Positions 16,011-25,502 of a stretch of 42,604 nt of DNA are shown piece by piece (the first letter of the stretch is position 1; each line of letters begins with the position of its first letter). This DNA is from an uncultured Eubacteriales bacterium (GTDB lineage Bacteria; Bacillota; Clostridia; Oscillospirales; CAG-272). The notes below the pieces were generated by a model that worked only from the letters and a program-made list of their open reading frames with translations, was not told the origin of the DNA and ran no database searches. The stretch lies in contig CAKSQF010000019.1 in assembly GCA_934486825.1 (NCBI GenBank), forward strand, positions 1 through 42,604. Reading direction: 5' to 3'. A program made the translations under genes and the position numbers.

Positions 16011-16487
16011 ACCGAACATTCTCCGAAAAAATCCTTTTATTTTCGTCGGAAGCTTTTCGGCTATCGGCTCTGCGAGCGGCTCATCAAGAACCCACGGAAG
16101 TTCTATACCCATGACCGAAACCGTAAAGTATTTTCCCGTCTGTTCGTTCGGTGAGGCAAAACCGTCGGTGATTACGATGCTCAGAAACAGGCTGTCATAT
16201 ATATCAATCTCGTATTTTCCCATTACTTCGACGGTTCCGCAAACGGTATAATCGACATTTATATAATTTATACCGTTGTCGGTTTCGAAACTCATTATCT
16301 CGTCGGGCTTTGAGACATCGACCCCGAATCCGTCCAGAAATTCACCGAGCTTCGGTAATTTGTCTTTTATCTGCGCATAATAATTGCGACAATATGCGCA
16401 CTCGCATAGCGAATGTGTTTTATAATATTCCCTGCTTTTTTCGGTATCGACGCAAAAGACATAACCGTCTTTTTCGATCGTTTTCAC
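16005..16487 (-). CDS. Uncharacterised protein with CxCxxC motif
   Basis: A 160-residue protein I do not recognise as a named family. It starts at a GTG (16485-16487) with GAGGTG six bases upstream; no in-frame ATG fits. The visible motif is HSLCECAYCRNYY (residues about 25-37), a Cys arrangement that could bind a metal. The middle alternates hydrophobic and charged residues like a beta-rich domain, with a third Cys in VDYTVCG, then the segment ELPWVLDEP and a basic tail GFFRRMFGK. There is no signal peptide or membrane segment. It follows polC with 25 bp between and is the last gene of the long minus-strand run. Homologues in other Clostridia seem likely but the role is unknown. Confidence 0.75.
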   Translation of the reverse strand: MKTIEKDGYVFCVDTEKSREYYKTHSLCECAYCRNYYAQIKDKLPKLGEFLDGFGVDVSKPDEIMSFETDNGINYINVDYTVCGTVEVMGKYEIDIYDSLFLSIVITDGFASPNEQTGKYFTVSVMGIELPWVLDEPLAEPIAEKLPTKIKGFFRRMFGK

Positions 16488-16512
16488 GGTTGCACCTCAT
16501 TTTTCATTGATT

Positions 16513-19500
16513 TCAGAAAAGCGAAAGCTGATCTCCGCCCGAAAACGTCTCCTCCTCGCTGTTCTGTGCAAAGGCCTGCGTATTTACGGAAATGGTATCT
16601 TCCGTCTTTTCATCTGCCTGATGTTTATTGTGCGATGCCCCGAAAAGAGACATCTGATTTGTATCATCAAACCCGGCAAGAACGCCCGCATCCTCAAGAA
16701 TCTGCATTACCGCTTTTGAAATTCCCGCACGCAGGCGCAGATCCTCGCGCGAAAGGAATTCTCCCTCCTCACGGACCTGCACGATCTTGTCGGCAACCGT
16801 ATCGCCGAGCCCGGGCAGAGAGTTGAGCGGAACACGGATTTTTCTGTTAACCTTATCCTCGGGCAAAAATTCCCGTGAGCCGGATCTGTAAATATCTACG
16901 GGCAGGTAGCCTATACCGCGTGCCATGCTTTCATCGACGATTTGCAGATATGTCATGGAATCTCCGTCCTTGGGCGTGCTTGTCTTGTTCTTGGCACGCT
17001 CGTTTATTGCCTGCATCTCCGCCTTGACTGCCGATCTGCCCTTTATTACTATCGACGAATCGAAGCCTAACGGAGCGACTGTAAAGAACGCCGCATAAAA
17101 CTCAAGCGGACGATGCACCTTGAACCATCCGAGGCGTATTGCCGACATATTATACGCGGCGGCATGTGCCTTCGGGAACATGTACTTTATCTTTTTACAG
17201 GAACCGATATACCAGTCGGGCACATTTGCGTCCCGCATCTCCTGCTCCCATTCGGGGGTCAGTCCCTTTCCCTTTCTTACGCTCTCCATTATCTTGAAGG
17301 CATGAGAATTTTCGACCCCGTAGCGTATAAGTGTCAGCATTATGGAGTCACGTGTTCCGACGACCTCGGATATCGTGCATATTCCGTCACGTATGAGGTC
17401 CTGTGCGTTTCCCGTCCAGACATCGGTTCCGTGAGACAGTCCGGATATCTGCAAAAGGTCGGAAAAGGTTTTCGGCTTTGCTTCTTCAAGCATCTTCTGA
17501 ACAAATCTTGTTCCGAATTCGGGGAGCGCCCATGTTCCCACGTTACAGTCAATATCGCCTTCTTTTATTCCGAGCGGTTTCAGCGACAGAAACAGCTCAT
17601 AGACCTGCGGGTCGTTCATCGGCACGTCCATTACCGAAAGTCCGGTGTACTTTTCGAGCCATTTATACTTGGTCGGCATATCATGACCCAGCTCGTCAAG
17701 CTTCAGGATGGTATCATGCATATACGCAAAAGCGAAGTGAGTGGTAATTATATCCGAATTCGGGTCATCGGCGGGATGCTGTACAGGTGTAAAATCGGTA
17801 ACGTCATACTCTCTCGGGATTACCACGATTCCCCCGGGATGCTGTCCGGTGGTACGCTTTACACCGACACAGCCGTTTACGAGGCGGTTGATCTCGGCTT
17901 TGTTGACCGACACCCCCTTTTCGTCAAGATATTTCATAACATATCCGTATGCGGTCTTTGACGCAAGGGTACCGAGCGTTCCCGCTCTGAAGACGTTTTC
18001 ATGTCCGAAAAGTTCTTCGGTATACTTATGCACACGTCCCTGAACCTCGCCCGAAAAGTTAAGGTCTATATCGGGTGATTTATCTCCGTAAAATCCGAGG
18101 AAAGTCTCAAACGGGATATCGTGTCCGTCAGGTATCATCCGTGTTCCGCAATGGGGACAGTTTTTTTCGGGAAGGTCAAAGCCGGATCCAACCGATCCGT
18201 CGGTTATAAACTCACTGAATCTGCATTTCGGACAGCGATAATGCGGCGGAAGCGGGTTGACCTCGGATATACCCGCCATTGTTGCGACAAAGGACGAGCC
18301 GACCGAGCCTCTTGAGCCGACAAGATATCCCTGCGACTCCGAATATCCGACAAGCTTCTGCGCTATCAGATAAAGCACGGCAAAGCCGTTCTTTATGATA
18401 GAACTTAATTCCCTGTCAAGCCTTGCGGTCACGATTTCTGGAACCTCTCCGTTAAAGCCGTACCAGTTCATCGCCCTTTCGCGGCACATCTGCTGAAGCT
18501 CATCCTCCGCACCCTCGATTTTCGGAGTAAATGCCCCGTCCGGGATCGGAAGTATCTTCTCACATTCGGCGGCAATCGCCCTTGTATTGGTTACGACCAC
18601 CTCATATGCTTTTTCCTTGCCGAGATACGAGAACTCTTCAAGCATCTCGTCGGTCGTGCGCAGATAAAGTCCGACATCCTGATCGCCGTCGGCATACTTC
18701 TGCCCTTTGAGCAGTATTTTACGGTATATCTCATCCTCTTTGTTCAGAAAATGGCTGTCGGTCGTGGCGCATACCGGAATATTCAGCTTCTCGCCGAGTG
18801 CAACTATTCTGCGGTTGAGATCGCGCAATCCCTCTTCGTCGGCGATACTGCCGTTTCTTATCAGGAAGCGGTTATTACAGATCGGCTGAATTTCAAGATA
18901 ATCATAGAAGGACGCAATTCTTTCAATATCCGCCTCCGGTTTATTATCAAGAATCGCGCGGAAAAGCTCGCCTGCCTCGCAGGCGGAGCCGATTATCAGA
19001 CCGTCCCTGTACTCATTGAGCAAAGACCTCGGGATACGCGGAAATCTTTTAAAATAATTCAGATAGCTTTTCGATATCAGCTTATACAGATTTTTCAGTC
19101 CGATAAGATTTTTTGCGATAATTATCATGTGATAGGTACGCAGCTTGAGCGGGTCCGCCTTATCCGCCATGACGGTATTCATCTCGGAAATCGTCGCAAC
19201 ACCTTCGCTGAGCAACTTGCCGCTCATTTTGAAAAAAATCATTGCAAGCATTTCCGCGTCGTCACAGGCTCTGTGATGATTGAAATCGCCGAGCCCGTAA
19301 TATTCGGCAAGACTGTCAAGCTTATGCTTTTTCAGCTCGGGAGTAAGATATCTGGAAAGCGCAACCGTATCAAGATACGGGTTCGAAAATACGATCTTAT
19401 TATCCTCGCATACCTTTCGTATAAACGAAATATCAAAGCCGGCGTTATGCGCGATCAGCAGTCTTTTTCCCGCAAACTCGAGAAAGCTCTGCACCGCACT

Positions 19501-21102
19501 GAGCTGTGACGGCGCTCCGGCGACCATCTCGTCTGTGATCCCGGTAAGTTCGGTAATATTTTCGGGGATATGCATCTCCGGATCGACAAAAGTATTGAAG
19601 CGATCGATGACCTTGCCGCCTTTTACACGCACGGCACCGATTTCGGTAATCTTACATGTCAGAACTGACAAACCTGTTGTCTCTATATCGAAAACGCAGA
19701 ATTCATCATCGGCAAATCTGAGGTCGCAATCGCCGTATACCGCCCTTGCGGTATCGTCAACATAATATGCTTCCATGCCGTAGAGTATTTTTATATCCTT
19801 TTTGGCGGTGCAATCCTTAAGAATCGGAAAAGCCTGCACATTTCCGTGGTCGGTCACGGCGAGCGAATCCCACCCCCACGATTCGGCGGTTTCAACCGCA
19901 AATTCGGGGAAGGTCAATGCGTCCATGGTTGACAGGTTGGTATGCATATGAAGCTCAACCCGCTTTTCGGGTGCGTTATCCGAGCGCGGCACCGGTGCCA
20001 CCTTTGCGATTGAGGACACGTTCAGCACATTTTCTTCGTCAAATTTGTCGGGTCTTATACTTCCGTATGCGCAGACCCACAGGCTGTACACCGTTACGAC
20101 ATCGGATATTCCGCGTTTTATCGTCCGACCGGATTTTTTTATTATTTTTTCAAGGGCATTTCCTTCATCGACGGGAAGCGAAAGCTTCATATTCACCGAA
20201 GAATCGTTGTCGGTAATCCCGACAGTCATCATCAGCTTTTCGCCGCTCCGCGACAGCTTGGACTCATACTGATTGACTCTGCCGAGCACTGCGACCTTCT
20301 TCGATCCGCTCATACCGAGAGCATTGCGTATCGAAATCGGCTCAACATCAAAAGGCTCTCCGTATATGTACTCCGGGTCATTCAGATTAAATATCATATA
20401 TCCGCTCTTACAGATGCCGTCCCCCTGCATTTCAAATACGCCGGGACCGCCATAGAGGCTGTTGACCTGCTCATGCGAACTCTCTTCCGCCTTTTTTTGC
20501 TCGGCTTCCTCCTGCAGGGCTCTCTGCCTTGCCGCCTCCCGTGCCTGAGCCTCTGCTTCAACGCGCATTGCCTCAAGCTCCTGCTGTCTGCTCTGTGCAA
20601 ATCGCTGTCTGCGGTCATCGAATCTTCCCGATTCAACTATTCTGACATCCTTTTTTATGCCGAACTCCGCCTCGATTATTCCGGACATCAGCTCGGGAGT
20701 TCCCGCCTTACAGACAAGTCCGACACCGCCCGCCGAAAAATCGATCGCTATTTTTATAACGCCGTCATCCTCCGTCAGGCTGTAATTACCGAAAAATCCG
20801 CTTGCGACATAGCCTATTCTGTGCGCCTCGGTAATTATCTCGTGAACATAATCAAAATAAAAGCTGTCTGCGGGATAGTGCGGCAATATCCGGACCGAAC
20901 GAAGATCATATGCCCCCGCGATTGCGTCCTCTATCCGATAAAGGTCGGCTTTTTTTACCGGTGTTTCAAGATCGACGCCGATCTCGATCATTCTGTGTTC
21001 CCTGTCCGCTTTTACGGTATAACGCGAAATGCCCGCAAGTATTTTGCGGGCTTTTTCATCCGGATTGTATTTGCCGAATTTTTCAAAAAAGTTCTTTTCC
21101 AT
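16513..21102 (-). CDS. polC: DNA polymerase III alpha subunit, Gram-positive PolC type
   Basis: The replicative polymerase with built-in proofreading, 1529 residues against about 1440 in B. subtilis. Order of parts: N-terminal domain, an Ala/Glu/Gln-rich helical stretch (about 165-208), OB-fold, PHP domain opening with LHMHTNLS (about 384), DEDD exonuclease inserted at about 465-630 (Asp472 and Glu474 in FDIETTG), the rest of PHP, then the polymerase core with a Cys4 zinc site (C957, C960, C982, C985) and catalytic aspartates in PDIDLNFSG (Asp1011, Asp1013). A helix-hairpin-helix region lies near 1430-1475. The tail carries two beta-clamp-type motifs, QMSLF (1483-1487) and QLSLF at the very end (1525-1529). 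The ribosome binding site is weak. It is the last conserved gene of the pyrH-to-polC series. Confidence 0.97.
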   Translation of the reverse strand: MEKNFFEKFGKYNPDEKARKILAGISRYTVKADREHRMIEIGVDLETPVKKADLYRIEDAIAGAYDLRSVRILPHYPADSFYFDYVHEIITEAHRIGYVASGFFGNYSLTEDDGVIKIAIDFSAGGVGLVCKAGTPELMSGIIEAEFGIKKDVRIVESGRFDDRRQRFAQSRQQELEAMRVEAEAQAREAARQRALQEEAEQKKAEESSHEQVNSLYGGPGVFEMQGDGICKSGYMIFNLNDPEYIYGEPFDVEPISIRNALGMSGSKKVAVLGRVNQYESKLSRSGEKLMMTVGITDNDSSVNMKLSLPVDEGNALEKIIKKSGRTIKRGISDVVTVYSLWVCAYGSIRPDKFDEENVLNVSSIAKVAPVPRSDNAPEKRVELHMHTNLSTMDALTFPEFAVETAESWGWDSLAVTDHGNVQAFPILKDCTAKKDIKILYGMEAYYVDDTARAVYGDCDLRFADDEFCVFDIETTGLSVLTCKITEIGAVRVKGGKVIDRFNTFVDPEMHIPENITELTGITDEMVAGAPSQLSAVQSFLEFAGKRLLIAHNAGFDISFIRKVCEDNKIVFSNPYLDTVALSRYLTPELKKHKLDSLAEYYGLGDFNHHRACDDAEMLAMIFFKMSGKLLSEGVATISEMNTVMADKADPLKLRTYHMIIIAKNLIGLKNLYKLISKSYLNYFKRFPRIPRSLLNEYRDGLIIGSACEAGELFRAILDNKPEADIERIASFYDYLEIQPICNNRFLIRNGSIADEEGLRDLNRRIVALGEKLNIPVCATTDSHFLNKEDEIYRKILLKGQKYADGDQDVGLYLRTTDEMLEEFSYLGKEKAYEVVVTNTRAIAAECEKILPIPDGAFTPKIEGAEDELQQMCRERAMNWYGFNGEVPEIVTARLDRELSSIIKNGFAVLYLIAQKLVGYSESQGYLVGSRGSVGSSFVATMAGISEVNPLPPHYRCPKCRFSEFITDGSVGSGFDLPEKNCPHCGTRMIPDGHDIPFETFLGFYGDKSPDIDLNFSGEVQGRVHKYTEELFGHENVFRAGTLGTLASKTAYGYVMKYLDEKGVSVNKAEINRLVNGCVGVKRTTGQHPGGIVVIPREYDVTDFTPVQHPADDPNSDIITTHFAFAYMHDTILKLDELGHDMPTKYKWLEKYTGLSVMDVPMNDPQVYELFLSLKPLGIKEGDIDCNVGTWALPEFGTRFVQKMLEEAKPKTFSDLLQISGLSHGTDVWTGNAQDLIRDGICTISEVVGTRDSIMLTLIRYGVENSHAFKIMESVRKGKGLTPEWEQEMRDANVPDWYIGSCKKIKYMFPKAHAAAYNMSAIRLGWFKVHRPLEFYAAFFTVAPLGFDSSIVIKGRSAVKAEMQAINERAKNKTSTPKDGDSMTYLQIVDESMARGIGYLPVDIYRSGSREFLPEDKVNRKIRVPLNSLPGLGDTVADKIVQVREEGEFLSREDLRLRAGISKAVMQILEDAGVLAGFDDTNQMSLFGASHNKHQADEKTEDTISVNTQAFAQNSEEETFSGGDQLSLF

Positions 21103-21234
21103 GCTTTTGCTTCTGCCCGACTCAAAACCGTCGGGTCTTCCTTTCCTTTGACGGTAATTTCTCCTTCTTACCGTCAGCGTCGTCTGTATAAAAGACTTTT
21201 AATTCAAAAATCACACCTCATGGTGTCTGCCCTG
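21103..21234 (-). promoter_or_regulatory. Structured polC leader with three hairpins
   Basis: In the 132 bp between ispG and polC, the minus strand holds three small hairpins: ACACC/GGTGT just after the ispG stop, followed by ATTTTTG (weak terminator); an 8-bp stem (21150-21157 with 21168-21175) whose loop shows GAAGGAG; and a 6-bp stem (21116-21121 with 21130-21135) just before the start. A TTGACA overlaps the ispG stop, but its -10 candidate (TGTGAT) is poor. A regulatory function is inference. Confidence 0.4.
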
Positions 21235-22308
21235 TCAAAGCTTGTTTATTTCCTCGACAAGTCTGTCGATTGCACTGTTTTCCGCAAGTTTGCAGACTGT
21301 TTTTCCCTCTTTGAAGAGCAGAAACTCGCCGTTTCCGCCCGCAATACCGATATCGGCATCAGATGCTTCACCCGGACCGTTCACGGCGCAACCCATAATT
21401 GCAACCTTTATAGGGCGGGACGGGGCAAGCGTATCCGTTCTCTTTTCAAAATCGTTTACCAGTCTGATAAGATCGACCTTGGTTCTGCCGCAGGTCGGGC
21501 ATGATACAAGGTATATCTTCCGCTTCTCATCCATCCCGAGCGCATGCAGAATTTCTCTTCCGCGTATGACCTCAAGAACCGGATCAGCCGTCAGCGATAC
21601 GCGCAATGTATCGCCTATTCCGGACATCAGCAGAGAACCTATACCGACAGCCGATTTCAGGGTTCCCGTTCTGTCTGTACCCGCCTCGGTCACACCTATA
21701 TGGATCGGATAGTCGCACATTCCGGCGACAATCCGGTTTGCCGTTGTCATTCTGAAAACATCGGAAGATTTTATCGCAACAATTATATTATCAAAATCAA
21801 ATTTTTCAAGCGCACGGATATTGTCGATTGCCGACTCGGCAAGTGCCTCGGCGGTAGGTGCGCCGTATTTTGCGAGCAGGCGTTTATCAAGCGAGCCGGA
21901 ATTTATCCCGAGCCTTATCGGGATATTTTTCTGTCTGCACTTATCCGCCACCGCCTTAATCCTGTCGTCGTCTCCGATATTGCCCGGATTTATGCGTATC
22001 TTATCGGCTCCCGCGTCGGCTGATGCGATCGCCAGTTTATAATCAAAATGTATATCCGCGACGATCGGAATGTCTATATCCGACTCCTTGAGTCTTGCGA
22101 GCGTCCGAACCGCATTTTCATCCGGTACGGTCATGCGCACTATATCGCACCCGACGCCGCAGAGCGCCTTCATCTGCGCATAGGTTGCATCAAAATCGGA
22201 CGAATCGGTATTTGTCATTGACTGAACGCTCACCGGCGCGTTTCCTCCGACGGCAATATTTCCGACCGATATTTCTTTCGTCCTACGTCTTATTTCGTTA
22301 TAATCCAT
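21235..22308 (-). CDS. ispG: 4-hydroxy-3-methylbut-2-enyl-diphosphate synthase
   Basis: A 357-residue enzyme of the MEP isoprenoid pathway that reduces MEcPP to HMBPP using a 4Fe-4S cluster. The cluster ligands are visible: C270 and C273 in SCPTCGRTKVD and C307 in GCAVNGPGEA, with Glu314 as the expected fourth ligand. The N-terminal TIM-barrel half is recognisable by PVSVQSMTNTDS and IVADIHFDYKLA. The length is normal for the short bacterial type. It lies 38 bp downstream of rseP and upstream of polC, the usual order in Bacillota. With dxr in the same run it shows the organism makes isoprenoids by the MEP route. Confidence 0.97.
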   Translation of the reverse strand: MDYNEIRRRTKEISVGNIAVGGNAPVSVQSMTNTDSSDFDATYAQMKALCGVGCDIVRMTVPDENAVRTLARLKESDIDIPIVADIHFDYKLAIASADAGADKIRINPGNIGDDDRIKAVADKCRQKNIPIRLGINSGSLDKRLLAKYGAPTAEALAESAIDNIRALEKFDFDNIIVAIKSSDVFRMTTANRIVAGMCDYPIHIGVTEAGTDRTGTLKSAVGIGSLLMSGIGDTLRVSLTADPVLEVIRGREILHALGMDEKRKIYLVSCPTCGRTKVDLIRLVNDFEKRTDTLAPSRPIKVAIMGCAVNGPGEASDADIGIAGGNGEFLLFKEGKTVCKLAENSAIDRLVEEINKL

Positions 22309-22346
22309 CTGCTATCACCGATTACCCGTACAGTCACGGGCTGAAT

Positions 22347-23387
22347 CTAAAGCCTTTTTCTGAAAAGTGTAACTATATCCTTTCCGGACACAACAAGCAT
22401 GAGTACCATCAGCAGGACGATCCCCACAAAATGAATCTTTGCCTCGATCTCCGTCGGAACCTTTTTTCTGAATATCAGCTCGATAAACTGGAAAACCAGT
22501 CTGCCGCCGTCAAGTGCGGGAATCGGCAGCAGATTCATGACTCCGAGGTTCACGCTTATCAGTATAACGACCGAAAGGAATGTTGTTCCGCCCTGCTTTG
22601 CGGCTGCCCCGATCTGTTCGGTAACGCCGATCGGTCCCGACACCTCACCGACTCCGTATCTGCCGGTTATCAGATCGTACAGTCCCTCCCAGACCTGCCG
22701 TACATAGAGACAGCAATAGGAGAATGACTGCTTCATTATCTCGGGAAATGTCTTTCTGACCTGATAAAATTTGAAATCGACATCGCCGAACGCAACCCCG
22801 TTCACCGATGTGCGTGGGAAAACGACATCCTTTACGGTTATCTTTTCTCCGTCGCGCACGACCGTGACATTTACCGGATTGATCCCGCGCCTGCTTATCT
22901 GGTAGACGACATCCATATGTGTGCTTACTCTTACTCCGTCGATTGCGACTATTCTGTCGTTTTCACGGAGATAAGCGTTGCTTGTTGCATTTTCATCAAA
23001 TGACGCAACCGTGGTTCCGCCGAGGTGTGCCATAGTAACCACCATTATAAATGTGAGCAGAAAGCCTATCACGATATTCACGAATCCGCCCGCGGCGGTT
23101 ATGATTATCCTTTGCCAGACCGGTTTTTTATTCAGCGCTCTGGGATCGTCGGTTTCCTCATCCTCTCCCGCCATCATGACAAAGCCGCCTATCGGCAGGG
23201 CGCGGAGCGAATATGCAATCCCCGTTTTCTTTGAGGTCCTGCTCACAATTTTCGGACCCATTCCGATTGCAAATTCATGAATATGAACATCAAATATCCG
23301 TGCGGCGGTATAATGTCCCATTTCGTGCACAAATATCAGCCCGCCGAACACAAGCACTGCAACAACAACGGTTAATACAACAGACAA
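22347..23387 (-). CDS. rseP: Site-2 intramembrane zinc metalloprotease RseP (M50)
   Basis: A 346-residue membrane protease that cleaves single-pass substrates such as anti-sigma factors within the bilayer. The zinc motif HEMGH (21-25) is in the first transmembrane helix. A PDZ domain occupies about 110-200 (VASFDENATSNAYLR to the PRTSVNG region). The second metal site motif NLLPIPALDGG follows, then C-terminal transmembrane helices. Its position between dxr and ispG is the conserved Bacillota order. There are 58 bp between the dxr stop and its start. The substrate in this organism is unknown; in sporulators related proteases process SpoIVFB-type or RsiW-type targets. Confidence 0.95.
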   Translation of the reverse strand: MSVVLTVVVAVLVFGGLIFVHEMGHYTAARIFDVHIHEFAIGMGPKIVSRTSKKTGIAYSLRALPIGGFVMMAGEDEETDDPRALNKKPVWQRIIITAAGGFVNIVIGFLLTFIMVVTMAHLGGTTVASFDENATSNAYLRENDRIVAIDGVRVSTHMDVVYQISRRGINPVNVTVVRDGEKITVKDVVFPRTSVNGVAFGDVDFKFYQVRKTFPEIMKQSFSYCCLYVRQVWEGLYDLITGRYGVGEVSGPIGVTEQIGAAAKQGGTTFLSVVILISVNLGVMNLLPIPALDGGRLVFQFIELIFRKKVPTEIEAKIHFVGIVLLMVLMLVVSGKDIVTLFRKRL

Positions 23388-23445
23388 ATGAAAATCCTTC
23401 TTTCAGTTTAATAGAAAATACAATATCTTCAAACAGCAGTATCGG

Positions 23446-24627
23446 TCAACAATCACTTTTTATTCCGACAATTTCTCTTACGAGCGCCGCGGCATCCTTC
23501 TCTGCCCCGACAACATCCTCCGCGCTTTTGACTGTCCTGTTTTCATATGTGTGAACAATCCGGTATGCGAGATCGCCGATGTCAAGAAATCCTATTTTAC
23601 GGTCAAGAAAGAGCTTTACCGCCTCATCGTTCACCCCGTTCAGAACCGCGGGCAGAACGCCGCCTTCACTCATTACATATTCCGCGAGCGACAAGGTTCC
23701 GAATGTTTCGAAATCCGGTCTGTCAAATGTCAGCGAAAACGGCTTTGCAAAATCCATTTTCGGTGTCGCTCCCTCAAATCTGTCAGGATAAGAGAGCGCG
23801 TACTGTATACACATACGCATATCCGGGAGTGCAAGCTGTGCGATCACCGCTCCGTCCGCATATTCGACCATCGAATGTACGATCGACTCACGGTGTATCA
23901 CAGGCTCGATCTTATTTATCGGCAGATCAAACAGATACGCCGCCTCGATCATTTCGAAGCATTTATTCATCATTGTGGCACTGTCTATCGTGATCTTCGC
24001 ACCCATATTCCATGTCGGGTGGCGGAGCGCCTGCTCGGGGGTTACCGATTTCAGTTCCTCCCGCTTTTTTCCGTAAAAGGGACCGCCGGACGCAGTCAGA
24101 ATAATGCGGCTGACCTCCTCGTGCCGTCCCGACATAAGACATTCAAAGATTGCGCAATGCTCCGAATCGACGGGCATCAGCGTCACGCCCGATTCCCTTA
24201 CCGCCCGCATTACAAGTTCGCCCGCCGTAACAAGGGTTTCCTTGTTGGCGAGCGCAACATTCTTTTTCGATCCGATCGCCGCAAGCGTCGGCAACAGACC
24301 CGCGCCGCCTATGACCGAATTGAGCACGGTATCGGCGTCGGTGTCGGCAATCATTTCGCATATTCCGTGATCGCCGCCGTAAATCTTTGTCCCGGTATCG
24401 GCAATCAGCATTTTAAGTTCGTCAAGATGCGATTCATCGGCAAGTGCACAGCATACCGGTCTGAATCTGCGAACCTGCTCCGCCAGCAACTTTACGTTGC
24501 TTCCGGCACTGATCGCCCTTACGGATATATTACCACGTCCGCAGACGTCAAGCGCCTGCCTTCCGATCGAACCGGTAGATCCGATAACGGCAATCTTCTT
24601 ATCGTAAAAATTCATTTCCGTTTTCAT
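23446..24627 (-). CDS. dxr: 1-deoxy-D-xylulose 5-phosphate reductoisomerase
   Basis: A 393-residue enzyme that makes MEP from DXP with NADPH, the committed step of the MEP pathway and the fosmidomycin target. The NADPH fold is IAVIGSTGSIGRQALDV. Metal and substrate residues appear in VDSEHCAIFECL and SGGPFYG. The flexible loop/C-terminal motifs HPTWNMG, NKCFEMIEA and HRESIVHSMVE are canonical. The start at 24627 gives a TGATG overlap with the cdsA stop, suggesting translational coupling; an ATG four codons later (24615) is an alternative. The longer frame start at 24672 lies within cdsA and is not supported. Confidence 0.95.
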   Translation of the reverse strand: MKTEMNFYDKKIAVIGSTGSIGRQALDVCGRGNISVRAISAGSNVKLLAEQVRRFRPVCCALADESHLDELKMLIADTGTKIYGGDHGICEMIADTDADTVLNSVIGGAGLLPTLAAIGSKKNVALANKETLVTAGELVMRAVRESGVTLMPVDSEHCAIFECLMSGRHEEVSRIILTASGGPFYGKKREELKSVTPEQALRHPTWNMGAKITIDSATMMNKCFEMIEAAYLFDLPINKIEPVIHRESIVHSMVEYADGAVIAQLALPDMRMCIQYALSYPDRFEGATPKMDFAKPFSLTFDRPDFETFGTLSLAEYVMSEGGVLPAVLNGVNDEAVKLFLDRKIGFLDIGDLAYRIVHTYENRTVKSAEDVVGAEKDAAALVREIVGIKSDC

Positions 24628-25463
24628 CACGCAACAGCACTGAACATGGGCAGGAATGACAGAAAATAGCAAAAAGCGTAAAGTGCGATCGAAACCGCAA
24701 GCACACTGTCAAAGCGATCAAGCAGTCCGCCGTGTCCGGGAAGTATCCAGCCGTAATCCTTGATCTTATACCTGCGCTTTATAAACGAAGCAAGCAGATC
24801 GCCGAAAACCGAAATCAGACTGAGCAGAGCACCGGCGATAAGCAGTGCGAACACGTTTGCCACTCTGCCTTCATCGAACAGCGTCACGATATCCCCGTAA
24901 ATAAGGAACATCAGCATACAGCAGACGACGCCGCCGATAAGTCCTTCCACCGTTTTCTTCGGTGAAATATCCGGAATCAGCTTATGCTTACCGAAGAGAA
25001 CACCGACAAAATAAGCGCCGGTATCCGAAAGCCATGCTGCTATGAATATCAGCCAGAACAGGAAAACTCCGTGTTCAAGGTCACGGACAAGCACGATTGA
25101 GCAATATCCGAAAACAACATAAGCGATGCCGAAGATTATCGCAAGCGCTTCGTCGTAGCCGTATGTTCCTTTGGAAAACATTGCAACGCCTATAACATAA
25201 AAAGCAAACAGCGCGGTTGCCAGCACGAATGTCGCAAAGAAATTTCTGCAAAGTCTGACCGACACGGCACAGCTTACGGCATATATCTCAGCCGGAATGA
25301 AAATATACAGTTTTTTGCGTTGCCGCATACATCCGCACATTTCATAAACCGAAATTGCGGTTGCAAATACCGTAAATACGACAAGCGCAGGCGTTCCCGA
25401 AAAAATCAGAAAAGGCAAAAACACAACGAGCGCGACAATTCCGGTAATTATTCGTGTTTTCAT
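24627..25463 (-). CDS. cdsA: Phosphatidate cytidylyltransferase
   Basis: A 278-residue integral membrane enzyme that makes CDP-diacylglycerol, the precursor of acidic phospholipids. About eight hydrophobic segments are visible. The C-terminal half has the CDS signature region: WLSDTGAYFVG, SPKKTVEGLIGG and LPGHGGLLDRFDS. Start choice: family members usually begin MKTRIITG-like, which fits 25463. A longer frame from 25517 adds 18 residues that include a DNA hairpin (25481-25502) and has no better ribosome binding site, so 25463 is preferred with doubt. Its stop overlaps the dxr start by one base. Confidence 0.9.
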   Translation of the reverse strand: MKTRIITGIVALVVFLPFLIFSGTPALVVFTVFATAISVYEMCGCMRQRKKLYIFIPAEIYAVSCAVSVRLCRNFFATFVLATALFAFYVIGVAMFSKGTYGYDEALAIIFGIAYVVFGYCSIVLVRDLEHGVFLFWLIFIAAWLSDTGAYFVGVLFGKHKLIPDISPKKTVEGLIGGVVCCMLMFLIYGDIVTLFDEGRVANVFALLIAGALLSLISVFGDLLASFIKRRYKIKDYGWILPGHGGLLDRFDSVLAVSIALYAFCYFLSFLPMFSAVA

Positions 25464-25480
25464 TTCAAAATCCACAATCC

Positions 25481-25502
25481 TGTCGGTTAAACTCAACCGA
25501 CA
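25481..25502 (-). other. Inverted repeat at the cdsA start region
   Basis: Perfect 8-bp arms (25481-25488 and 25495-25502) around a 6-nt loop, 18 bp upstream of the preferred cdsA start. There is no T run, so it is not a classical terminator. It could influence cdsA translation or mRNA stability. Confidence 0.4.

Noticed and set aside
20473..21504. Plus-strand frame of 343 codons across the polC and ispG ends
   Set aside because: It crosses two confirmed genes on the other strand and its composition is that of a shadow frame.
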